A stretch of 64,000 nt of DNA from assembly GCA_001949185.1 (NCBI GenBank), contig BDGG01000014.1, positions 248,001 through 312,000 of the forward strand, in the 5' to 3' direction. A program made the translations under genes and the position numbers. The DNA is from Ramazzottius varieornatus (Eukaryota; Tardigrada; Eutardigrada; Parachela; Ramazzottiidae). This document shows positions 31,653 to 44,785 of this stretch, in pieces (the first letter of the stretch is position 1; every line of letters begins with the position of its first letter). The notes beneath the pieces are model-generated. The model was not told the DNA's origin and did not search any database. It saw nothing but the letters and a program-made list of their open reading frames with translations.

Positions 31653-34614
31653 ATGGCCGATGATGTTCAGGTTGTACCGGAGATGAAGACTGCCGTCTCG
31701 GAAAAGAACAAGGAGAAAGCCGAACGCTTCAAGAACGATGGCAACGAAGCTTTCAAGAACGGGCATTACAGCGACGCAGTGACCATGTATACGGTACGTT
31801 GATTGCTTTAGTATCTACCGCTGGGAAGCTGATCTTTTCATCGCGTTTTCCGAATCTGTTTAGAACGCTATCGAGTGGGATCCGTCCGTCGCCGTTTACT
31901 ACGGAAACCGAAGCTTTGCTTATTTGAGGGTACGAGAAAATTATTGCGGATGAGGAAACAGGAGCGGGATTGTTTTTTTCTCGTGCAGAGGCAGCAGATC
32001 ATCTTTCTGTTTTCCAGGAAGAGCTGTATGGCGCCGCTCTGGAAGATGCGACTACTGCCATCAAGCTGGACCCGAAATACATCAAGGTAGAGCACCCCAT
32101 TACTCATCCAGAATATTTTGCTTATTTCTAACGGAAGATCAACGACACAGTTCATTCGGGAGGGTAAATCAGCCGTGCTCGACTGCTCGTCCATAAACTT
32201 GTTCTTCGTGGTTCGGACCGATCGGCCGACCACACTCGTTATGGCGAGGCGTTTAGATGAAATGGTTTTCTGTTGGTTGCGCGGTTGATTGCGAATCTTG
32301 ATTGATTGTGCAATCCGTTCGTCTTCCAGCCAGACGATTTCCTGTTTTTCCCTTCTCCATCTTGAAACTTGACTTCTTCGTTCAGAATGGCTTTCGCGTG
32401 TAAACAATGTCGTTATTTCTGTACTTCACAGGGATACTACCGGAGAGCGGCGTCGTTGATGGCCTTGGGGAAGCTCAAGCAGGCTTTGAAGGACTTCGAA
32501 ACGGTAGGTATCTCGCCGTTCAGTTTCCTACTTTCGTACCCTACAGAACTGTCCTCTTACTGTTGTGTCACTCTGTGTTAAAGGTAACGAAACGTGTCCC
32601 ATCGGACAAGGACGCCAAGTTGAAGCTGAACGAATGCCAGAAACTTTACAAGCAGAAACAGTTTGAATGGGCCATCCGTTCCGATGACAAGTCAACGTCC
32701 GTCTTTGACACTGTCGATCCTACCACCATCGGTAAGTTCATCTCCCGTTCTTACCATATTTATTCCTGAAGGTTGGTACGTTTTAGTGGTGGAGGATAGT
32801 TACACTGGTCCGAGGTTAATCGACGGCAAGGTGACGGAGGATTTCATGCAGCAACTCATCCCCCACTTTAAGGACCAGAAGCCTCTTCATCGGAAATACG
32901 CACTTGAGGTACGGCTTCCATCCTTTTTCTTGTTCCCGAACGTTCTTAGAACTTATTCTCTCGTGTTTTATTGTAGATACTCCTGCAAATAAGGGACTAC
33001 TTCAAAGCAGCACCGTCGATGGTTGAAATTCCTGTGCCTGAGGTAAGATACCGCATATCACATGGTAGTAGGAAACCGGTTCGTCTGACGTCACGGTTAG
33101 TTGATGTTCATGCCATAGGTGATTCTTGCATCATAGGGATTGATTTTGTTCGGTTCGGCTCATCTATGCTTTTCTGCTTGTAGAAGTCGAAGTTTAGTGT
33201 TTGCGGAGACATCCACGGCCAGTACTATGATCTGTGCAACATTTTCGACCTCAACGGACTTCCGTCCACGGAAAACCCTTACGTAAGATTTCCTTTACAT
33301 GGGGAGAAAGTTAAAATTTACTCGTTGTTCTTTGCAGCTTTTCAACGGCGATTTCGTCGACAGAGGCTCCTTCTCGATAGAGTGTATTTTTACCCTGTTT
33401 GGGTTCAAGCTCCTTTACCCCAACCATTTCTTTCTTGCCAGAGGTAACTATCTTCTCGCTCTTGCACTTTACTGCAGATTACGATTGAGGGTCGATCTTC
33501 TGCAGGGAACCATGAAACGGATAACATGAATTCCATTTACGGTTTCCGCGGTGAAGTTAAGGCCAAATACTCTGACCAAATGTACGACGTGTTTACCGAA
33601 GTCTTCAACCTCCTGCCTTTGTCGCATTTAATCAATAAGAAGGTTCTGGTGATGCATGGAGGCCTTTTTAGCAAGCCTGACGTAACTATCGAAGTAAGTG
33701 AAACATCTCGCACCGTTGATATTATGCTTGTTTTCTCAGAGCTTATTCTTACTGTTTTCTTGTAGGATATCCGGCACATTGATAGAAACAGGCAACCGCC
33801 TGATTCCGGTACGTTATTCTGCTCTTTAAAAGAATAAAGAAGTTTTCTCAATGATTGGGTGCTCGGTTAACATGGTCGACCATATCGGTTCTTCAAGTGG
33901 CGCACTATTCCAGTCGATAACCTCGAAAAATTGCGCTACTTGAAGAAACGTTCAGTTGAGGTTGCAAGTGAAGCACGTTTTCACTGTTGTTGGCCGGCAG
34001 CGTGCGTCACTTTGAAATTCGACCAGATTGTATTCCCAAGTGGCGCATGATTTTAGCAAGATTTACCGGTTGGGTGCGCCACTTGGAAAAGATCTGATAC
34101 AGTTTGTCTGACGAGCTCCCAATTTCTGGAAATGAATTTTCAAATATTGTTTTTCTGAATATTTTTGGATTGCGATTTTTGTAGGTTTGATGTGCGAGAT
34201 ACTGTGGTCAGATCCACAAGATCAGCTAGGTCTGAAAGCTTCGAAGCGTGGTGTGGCTTTCGAATTCGGTCCCGACGTGACAGAAAACTTCTGTAAGCTA
34301 AACAACATTGACTACGTGATCCGCAGTCATGAAGTCAAGCCGGAAGGCTACGAAGTGTCGCACAACGGACGTTGTATCACCGTCTTCAGCGCACCCAACT
34401 ACTGTGATACCATCGGCAACTTGGGAGCCCTCATCATCTTTACTGGTGGCGATCTCACGCCCAAATTTGTTACCTTCAAAGCTGTGGTAAGAATTTTCAG
34501 TCTGTGAACTTTATCTCACTTTTTCACTAATATATTTTGGTTTTTTTCCAGCCACATCCCAACGTTGCAGCAATGTCGTACGCTTCTTCGATGTTCCGAA
34601 TGCTCGGCGGATAA
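31653..34614 (+). CDS. PPP5C: serine/threonine protein phosphatase 5
   Basis: Metal-dependent Ser/Thr phosphatase that binds Hsp90 through TPRs and acts on receptors and signalling kinases. Thirteen exons: 31653-31793, 31864-31929, 32018-32086, 32432-32503, 32584-32731, 32787-32908, 32977-33042, 33184-33282, 33338-33443, 33506-33693, 33766-33808, 34185-34486, 34552-34614. All phases agree: 494 residues against about 499 in vertebrates, so complete. TPRs lie at about residues 20-130 ([40 protein letters not shown]). Catalytic motifs are GDIHGQ (236-241), GDFVDRG (265-271), GNHE (297-300), HGG (347) and [11 protein letters not shown]. The conserved C-terminal helix ends MFRMLGG. Intron 11 holds two copies of the palindromic repeat. 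Nothing in the frame looks damaged. Confidence 0.97.
33891..33947. repeat. intronic palindrome family, copy 4
   Basis: CTTCAAGTGGCGCAC is inverted to TTGCGCTACTTGAAG, in PP5 intron 11. Confidence 0.65.
34033..34088. repeat. intronic palindrome family, copy 5
   Basis: TTCCCAAGTGGCGCATG is inverted to GGTGCGCCACTTGGAA, in PP5 intron 11. Confidence 0.75.
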
Positions 34615-34990
34615 ATTATCTTGATAGGATATCTTTGGGTTACGAGTTTTTGTTGGAGTTTCTCGCGAAAATCGGAAGTATTTCAAACCCTTTCATTGAT
34701 CGAAAGTGTGTGATTTGTTATTCTGAGTTTGCTTTTATCTTCTTCTCCCTGTTGAATATTCCCAAGATCATCGATGTCGGAAAATAAGGACTTTTGGTAT
34801 TTGTAACAGTTAAACGATGCCAGCATCCGGTCTAAACAACCAAGTTCGTTCAACGAGATGTCCTGTAAACTTCTTCGACGGGAAAAAAACAGACATTTCA
34901 CGACTACAGTTGCTCCGTGATTCCAGATACAATCCACGAGTCTCTGGTTAGAGGGGATAGTTTTGTGTACTTTACAGTTTCTGTGAACAG

Positions 34991-35248
34991 AAAAGGTGAA
35001 GTTGCAGTTCGACTTGCTCAACAAAATGCTCACCTACATACAGCGGTTCCTCGCGAATAACGGCGGCTGATGCCTTGACGCATTCGTTCTTCACGGGACC
35101 TCGCAAGATCACGCGACAGCCGAAGAAGCGACGTGTTGGAAGAAGAAAGACCGCTGGTGCGCCAAAGACCAAGAAACTAAAGACGGCGAAAAAATGTCGA
35201 TCAGTTTCGGCGAGAAAGTCCAGATCAGTCTCCGCCAGACAGTCGTAA
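34991..35248 (+). pseudogene. C-terminal fragment of a CDK-like protein kinase, frameshifted
   Basis: After a possible acceptor (GAACAG) the frame reads KLQFDLLNKMLTY. One frame over it continues SRITAADALTHSFF and then a Lys/Arg-rich tail ending SVSARQS* at 35248. The pair LLxKMLxY...RITAxxALxHxFF is the end of the kinase C-lobe in cyclin-dependent kinases. The break falls in CTACATACAGC; removing four bases (a TACA duplication) would restore the match, so I read it as a decayed copy. No other kinase exons were found upstream. It lies between PP5 and the convergent gene at 35481. A short duplicated motif (AAACGATGCCAGCATC) occurs at 34812 and 35383. Confidence 0.45.
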
Positions 35249-35258
35249 AACTATCAAG

Positions 35259-35264
35259 TTTATT
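35259..35264 (-). terminator. poly(A) signal of the His-rich secreted gene
   Basis: AATAAA on the minus strand, 217 bp past the stop codon, 11 bp from the end of the convergent kinase fragment. Confidence 0.5.
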
Positions 35265-35480
35265 CTACATCGAGCCAGCCGCTTACAGTCTGTCTTATCC
35301 TCATTTCACGAGGCCTTCCACAAGACACATTTGTACACCAAAGACCGATAAAACATTCAAATTTGTAAAAGTCGGGCAGTGAAACGATGCCAGCATCAGA
35401 CTGAAAACACCCGTTCTTCTAAAGGTACAGTCAACTTATGACAAAAAACACAACGTTCGTTGCACGCTACAGTAGCTAGG

Positions 35481-37001
35481 CTATTGCTGATCGTTCTCGG
35501 TATCCTTGGTCCACTTGACTCGGATGGAGATGGCCTTTGGGTCGAGTGAGTCAGCCATGGTGGAGAACTTGTCGCGAACGTTCCTGTCCGAAATGGCAAC
35601 TTTACCTGTCAAAAAGAAAGCCATTCGGGTCAAGAACTGTGAAACGCGCAAGGACAGCGAAAGAGTTCAAAGAAAATAGAGGAAGACTTTGCTTACCGCT
35701 CTTGATTTCGCTGGCGAACTTTCCCCGCTCGCTGATGAGCTTCTTGGCCACCTTGCTGATGGTCCCGTACGGGCTGCCTTCTTCGGTCTTGGCTTCAGCT
35801 GCGCTGTCCCAGCCGGTGGTCTCGTCATCCAACAGCTCTTTGGCGATCTTCCAGCCTTTCCTCAGCACACTGAGCCATGCCCGAGCCCTGACTTCTTCGT
35901 CATTGATCGCTGCGCCCACCGCCGAACCGCCAACAGCTTCAGCGGCCCCACCGGCCAATTTCTTGACAAACTTGGCGGAGGTCTTCTCGACCAGGACACC
36001 GGTATCACCTTGCGTATCCTCAGAGTCGCGGAACCACTTCTTGACGACTACCTTGTCGGGACGTCCGTGACGATGGCGATGGTGATGACGATGGTGATGA
36101 CGATGTCGGTGCCTGTTCCAGTCTTGGAGAGGAATGCCGACGGAATCTTCCGCCACGATCGCACGACGACTGGTGGGACCTTGAAGAGCTTGGAGAATGT
36201 TGAGGACTTGACGCAGCTTGGCCAGGTTCTTCTCCGAAGGGTCGGACTTGGCGACATCTTGGAGGTAGCGGCCAATGTCCAGCAGGATCTCCACCGTCAG
36301 GCTGTTGAAGGTGCGGTACAGTTCGACCACGTCTTTGGCTTCAGCCTGGGCTTCGTCGCTCTGCAGATCCTCCTTGATGAAGCGTTGAACCTCTGCGATA
36401 GACAATACATACTAATCGAGTCACAGACCAAAGCATCAACCAAGGAAAGGAAGGAGGGCACTGCGAGCTTTGCCAGTCTCTTACCGGCAAAGTGGTTGGA
36501 GACATGGCACATGCGGCTGTAGTCTTGGAAGACCTTCAGTTTGTCGTTCCACTTGAAGAAGCGGGCTTCACATCCGCATCGATCGGCCAGGCACTTGGCA
36601 TCGTCCATCAGCTGGCAACGAGTCTTCTCGCAGGCGTTGGGAAGGCAGACTTGTCCGACCGATGGATCACAGCTGCTGATCGGCAAAGAAGGCGCAGAGA
36701 AAGAGGTGGAATTGGATGAGACGCCTTCATCGCCCGGACGGTAGTAACAGCGGCCTTCCGCCCACGATAGATCGTTCTTCTGGCAGTACATTCCTCCACA
36801 GCAGTTATCTCCCTGACAGGGAGCATCTACGTGCAAACCAGAGTGAAAACACGCACAACGAGGACAAAGCCGAAGTCGAGCAGATTATTCGAAAGTTGAC
36901 GGAGGGGAAAGTTTATGCTCACCGTGTCCTTGGCATGCTTCAGCACACTTCAGCCAGCTTCCCACAGCTAGACAGGCCAAGACGACGACCAAGACCTTCA
37001 T
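35481..37001 (-). CDS. secreted Cys-rich protein with a His/Arg cluster
   Basis: Function unknown. Exons 36923-37001, 36485-36826, 35697-36392, 35481-35605 are phase-consistent (413 residues). A leader MKVLVVVLACLAVGSW is followed by about 115 residues with some 14 cysteines (CQGDNCCGGMYC, CDPSVGQVCLPNACEKTRC, DDAKCLADRCGCEARFF). The last motif resembles the CGGC-x-A-x-F repeats of ecdysozoan secreted proteins. Residues from about 141 are Cys-free and helical-looking, then comes RHRHRHHHRHHHRHRHG (about 234-250), a candidate metal-binding or pH-sensing stretch. A charged region with small-residue runs (LAGGAAEAVGGSAVGAA) follows. A TATA box lies about 140 bp upstream and a poly(A) signal downstream. 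A long frame on the opposite strand (35689-36522) is its mirror, not a gene. Confidence 0.85.
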
Positions 37002-37140
37002 GGCGAACCTCCAATCAAAGACCAAGAAGACACACGATACTATGCCTGGAAAGAAGTCTTTCAGCCGAGCTTGAAAGTTATATCAACTGTGGGGACTCGG
37101 GAGAGCCTACGACTGAACCAAGAAAGACTTCTTCCACTGC

Positions 37141-37148
37141 TATTTATA
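37141..37148 (-). promoter_or_regulatory. TATA box of the His-rich secreted gene
   Basis: TATAAATA on the minus strand, 140 bp upstream of the ATG at 37001, in the 0.35-kb gap after NSUN2. Confidence 0.55.
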
Positions 37149-37275
37149 CCTTCGCTGTGATTTTGATCAAGCGTGGACATTCAACTGGACCAAGTCCGGC
37201 TGCGAGTCCGGACGCTCGAAAGCCCAACCAGGCCGCATCCGTGTCCATTTCTTCAGTTGCCTGCTTCGACGTTTC

Positions 37276-37281
37276 TTTATT
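37276..37281 (-). terminator. poly(A) signal of NSUN2
   Basis: AATAAA on the minus strand, 66 bp past the NSUN2 stop codon. Confidence 0.6.
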
Positions 37282-37346
37282 GTACTGAACTCTGAAAGGT
37301 TTCAAGAAAGAAAACCATGCAATCAGGCAGCAAAACCCACGAAGAA

Positions 37347-40794
<3,448 letters not shown>

Positions 40795-41147
40795 CTTCCA
40801 TATGCAGACGAACAACCATCACTGTTCTCCACCACCGCAACCATCAAATCCCAAAGATGTCATCTACGATTCAGAAATCAGAGGGAGAGGAACCAAAACG
40901 AACTTTCCGCCGGTGAGGCGCTGACTGGTACCGATTTTGCTACAGAACTAATGTGTTTGGGGTGTGACGTCAGGAACAGACTCCGTTCCGCTTCCGCAGA
41001 CACTTCTAGAAGCAGATTGATTTTAAATTTTCTTATCTTTGATTTTTCCATTCTTCAGTAATCTGAACCCTCTGCGTCTGCTAATTTCGATTTCCAGCTT
41101 TGGATGGATGCAGATCAATCCCGCATAGTTTGCGCTCTCTAAGCATC

Positions 41148-43578
41148 ATGAATGGCAAGAAGAAACGGACCGATACGGGCAGGTAAGGTAGCAACCTGGT
41201 CGAAGTGATTTTGCACAATGTGTTCGTATTCCTAAATAACAGGCGCACTTTGTCGCGTGATGCTATAGTATGTTGCGACATGCACGTGACACATCGCGCT
41301 GTCTGACGAGGAAAATTGTCTTCACAGTTCATGCTGTGCGCATTTGACCATGTTGGCGTTCTTTAGCAGGAAGTTGAATTCGGCTCTCGAGCTAGCGGTC
41401 AAGAAGCACAACTTATCTCCGGACCAACTGCTGAACGTTTTGCAGAAGAAAGGATGCCCGGAAGACGTTGCAGCCAGGCTCAGGTTTGACTGTTGCAAAT
41501 TCCAACCATGCTGCTCAACGCATAGCTTTGTCATTTGTGTAGGTCCACCATATCTCTGGGTGGATCCTCGATTCAGCTCCCAGACATCTCCAGCACCTTC
41601 GGCCTTCCCAGTAGCGATAGTTCAGGCGATGCACCACCAGATAGCCAGAAGAGCGTCGAAAGAGACTGCAGCTATCCATCGTATGCCAGTTCCTGTCAAC
41701 CGGTGCCAAATTACCTCGACTTCCTAGCTATCCTGGCCCAACAACCCGCCCGAAGTCCCACCATAACACGAGCAAATTCAACCTCTTCGAGAGAAACGCA
41801 CCATGACACTGTTCCTGAGCAGAATACCCAAGGGAACGCGTCCACTCTGACTGCTGCAGTTTCGACTGTCGCTGACGACATTCCTTCCCCTGCCATCGTA
41901 CCTTTCGACTCCTTTCCGCAACCCGAAATTCACCTTGACGTGCAAAACCACCAGCAGTATCCTTCACCTTCTGTGAACGAAGTGCAACGGTAATGTGAAT
42001 TTAAAGTATGTCGTTTTCTGTATCTGTCTCAGTGTCTCTCACGACTCTGCATACACCAAACCGTAAGTTTCTTTTGTAAGCTCGTATGCAGGTTAAGTGT
42101 GTTCTGTCTGTTTGTCTTTCATGAGCCTGCACACGGAAGCCTGTATGTTTTTCAAAGCGAATTGTATGCAGGTATGAATACTGTGCCCGATCTTGTCCTC
42201 GCTTGACGGTGGGTCGTTTTCTGGCAGGGATGATATGGTCAGTGATACGCTCGAGAGAGCAGTGGAGGCTGTGCTGTTCGGAAAGGGTATCCGAGAAGCT
42301 GCGACACTTTACAACGTCGATCGGGATCGTCTGCGCGCCACGCTGGTCGAACGAGGCTGTCAGCTGGGACCGCGGCCTTCTACATCTCCACCTGCCCCTT
42401 TTCCTCCCGTACTGGCCCATGTACCGACGCAAAGTACTGTGACATCGTCAGTAAATCAGGGTACGTCGGAAGATGTAGCCGACTTGACGGAAGACGACGA
42501 CGGTCCAACAAACTCTGAGGTAGACATGCGTCAGGCCAACTACACCGAAGTTGGCGACTGGGAACTTGAAGAAAGCGAGGTCGAAGAAACTTTGGCGGTG
42601 TATGCAGGACTTCATCAGCCCGAGATGGAAAAGATGGAAAAAGAGGAGGTTGAAGAGGTGGGGATGACGCTCAAACTTCTCGTGGCCAACCCCGCTCCCC
42701 TCGAGCCTGTGATGGCCGAAGCTTTGGAGATTCCCCATGAGGGAGAAGCAGAACAAGAAGAAGACAGTTTGGAAATACCGGAACCTCCGTAAGTTCAGGC
42801 GAACACAATCGGCGAGATCGTCGTTCCAAGTGGCGCACGCTTCCAGCCACCGACGCTGAAACGTGCGCCGCTTTGGATGGTAACTCAACAAGGTTGTCGT
42901 TGCAAGAGGCGCATGCTTTCGGCTGATCTGCCGGAAGCGTGCGTCACTTGGACAAATGTTTTTCTCTGACTGTGTTTGCCGAGTTGCCAGATGACCTGCG
43001 CTTTTGAAGATTTCAATGCTGGGTCTTTTTTCAAAAGACATCCCTCACATTTTGCTAAAAGTGTTCTGTTTTGCAGAATTCCGAAAGTGATGCAGGCTGC
43101 TATCGATGATGTAGAGTATCAAAAAATGACGGCTTTCGCGGCTGCGAAGCACCATGGAGTCTCTTACGCTTCCCTCAAGAAGCTTCTTCTGACCCGTGGC
43201 CTGATCGACCCCAAAACGCAGTTGCACCACAGGCAGATTGGCTGTTCACTGAAAGCCAAAGTGAGGAAGTTTAAACTGTGTCAGTCACAACATAAATCCA
43301 GAGTGGCTAGAACCCTCAGTAAGAGACTACGCGTAATCACCAAAGTCATTCAGGAATTACGCCCAAAATCCCAACGAACTAAGAGGCGTCCCACGAGACT
43401 GATCATCGAGCAGGAAACAGAAGGGAAGGTTGAAGTGGACGAACGGGAGATCGAAGGTATTGTGGAAGTGAGGACGGTGCGGCAGTATCTGGTGAAATGG
43501 CAGGGGGAAACGGAGCCGGCCTGGGTTGATGACAGTCTGTTTGAGGGGCTGAAACGTGCTGTCCCTCTCCAAGAATGA
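41148..43578 (+). CDS. three HTH (pipsqueak-like) repeats plus C-terminal chromodomain
   Basis: Probable chromatin/DNA-binding nuclear protein, not recognised as a known gene. Exons 41148-41182, 41367-41483, 41543-41989, 42228-42788, 43077-43578, phase-consistent, 553 residues. Three related segments of about 40 residues are seen: LNSALELAVKKHNLSPDQLL (about 14-55), LERAVEAVLFGKGIREAATL (about 208-245) and MQAAIDDVEYQKMTAFAAAK (about 391-430). Each has the psq/CENP-B-type HTH layout (Ala pattern, then Leu-x-x-Leu-x-x-Arg-Gly). A Pro/Ser/Thr-rich linker separates 1 and 2; an acidic stretch (DLTEDDDG, EEVEEVG) separates 2 and 3. The end (507-553) reads EREIEGIVEVR, QYLVKWQGE and AWVDDSLFEGL, a chromodomain with the YLVKW strand kept. 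It may derive from a transposase; that is inference. Intron 4 holds two palindromic repeats. Confidence 0.85.
42824..42877. repeat. intronic palindrome family, copy 10
   Basis: TTCCAAGTGGCGCACGC is inverted to ACGTGCGCCGCTTTGGA, in intron 42789-43076. Confidence 0.75.
42901..42951. repeat. intronic palindrome family, copy 11
   Basis: TGCAAGAGGCGCATGCTTTC is inverted to GAAGCGTGCGTCACTTGGA, 23 bp after copy 10. Confidence 0.7.
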
Positions 43579-44785
43579 TGTCCCAATTTTCTTCTTGTTA
43601 GTTCTTTCGCTGTGCAACGTTACTAGGTTTTCTGCATTGATCCTCATTACGACTGAAGCGCTCAGAAACTGACTTTGCTAGCTTTCCTCTCTACGGCTAT
43701 TGTTATTTATTCCTTATTTATATTTATGCTGGAGAAGCGGAAGTCCGCTGACACGTGCAGTACCGTGTGGTTGCAGTTGGTTCGAAATTCCAGTACATTT
43801 TTCAGTCTAATGCTGTTTTTTTGTTTGCTCAAGGTCGTGGTTTACTTATGAGCGCACTCGTGATGGTGGTCCATGACAAGACTTGGCTGTGGAAAACTAA
43901 CGAACCGCTATCAGGCGTTTGTAATGAGAATTGTTTGGTCTACGACTGTACGTGGGCTGAGAGACTTGGACTTTTGGCGGTTTCAGAGTTGCCGGGAAGG
44001 GGGAAGCGGCTTGTTTTGCCGCCTTGTGATTGTCTCCAAGATGGATGATGTCAGAAGCTTAAGGCGGGTTGGTCAGCGGTAAGAGGAGGCGGAGAATCCA
44101 TCAACGGCCTTGGCGATACCTACTGTGAGCCTACGTAATTAACTGCAGCTGATGTCGAACTATGACAGCGTTCCAACTTCTAAGCAAGTTTACATACGGG
44201 TCCGCAAGTTGACCAAGTGTTGTACATGCCGGTTTGCCTGTAAGCAAGTCTTCTCGGCAGAAGTTCATTACTCATCGTTGGCGATCCGCTCGAAACTTTG
44301 TCCGCCCCTCCTCCTGCATTTTACTCTGTGTATTTTTTGTTGGTGAAAGTTCGATATATCGATTGACGCGTCGTGGTTCATGGGTGTCGTCTTTGATCGG
44401 TGTCTCACAATTGAACTTGCGACTAATATAAATGCGCAAGGTTTCCCGCTACTTTGGACGTTCGACGCTCCGGTGACGTTTATGGCATCGATGTCGCGAT
44501 GTCGCGTCAGCTAGCAATCAATGCTACAACAATACTACTTCGTTTAGGGGAAATCGGGCACAGAGCGACGGGATATGTCCTGCGTGCACTCAGTTGCGTC
44601 TTGTTTGTTCGATGTGTAAGAGCGACGTTTTTTGCTCGACAACCTAGCTGACTTTTGATCACAAGCTGCGATGCGCTTTCGAGTCTTCCCGAGAGCTTTG
44701 ATCTGTCTCGGTCTAATCACTCTAATGTGAACTTTGGGAAAAGGGTCGTTGATAAATCCATTGTCATCGCGTGGTGCAGGCGCCA
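43579..44785. other. intergenic, no recognisable gene
   Basis: Short frames without motifs; contains the 3' end of the chromodomain gene and the promoter of the following receptor gene. Confidence 0.5.

Noticed and set aside
31868-32407. 179-residue minus-strand frame
   Set aside because: Covers PP5 exons 2-3 and introns on the opposite strand; composition is that of antisense sequence.
35689-36522. 277-residue plus-strand open frame with Val/Met/Thr-rich repeats
   Set aside because: Antisense of the His-rich coding exon; the repeat is the complement of His/Arg codons.
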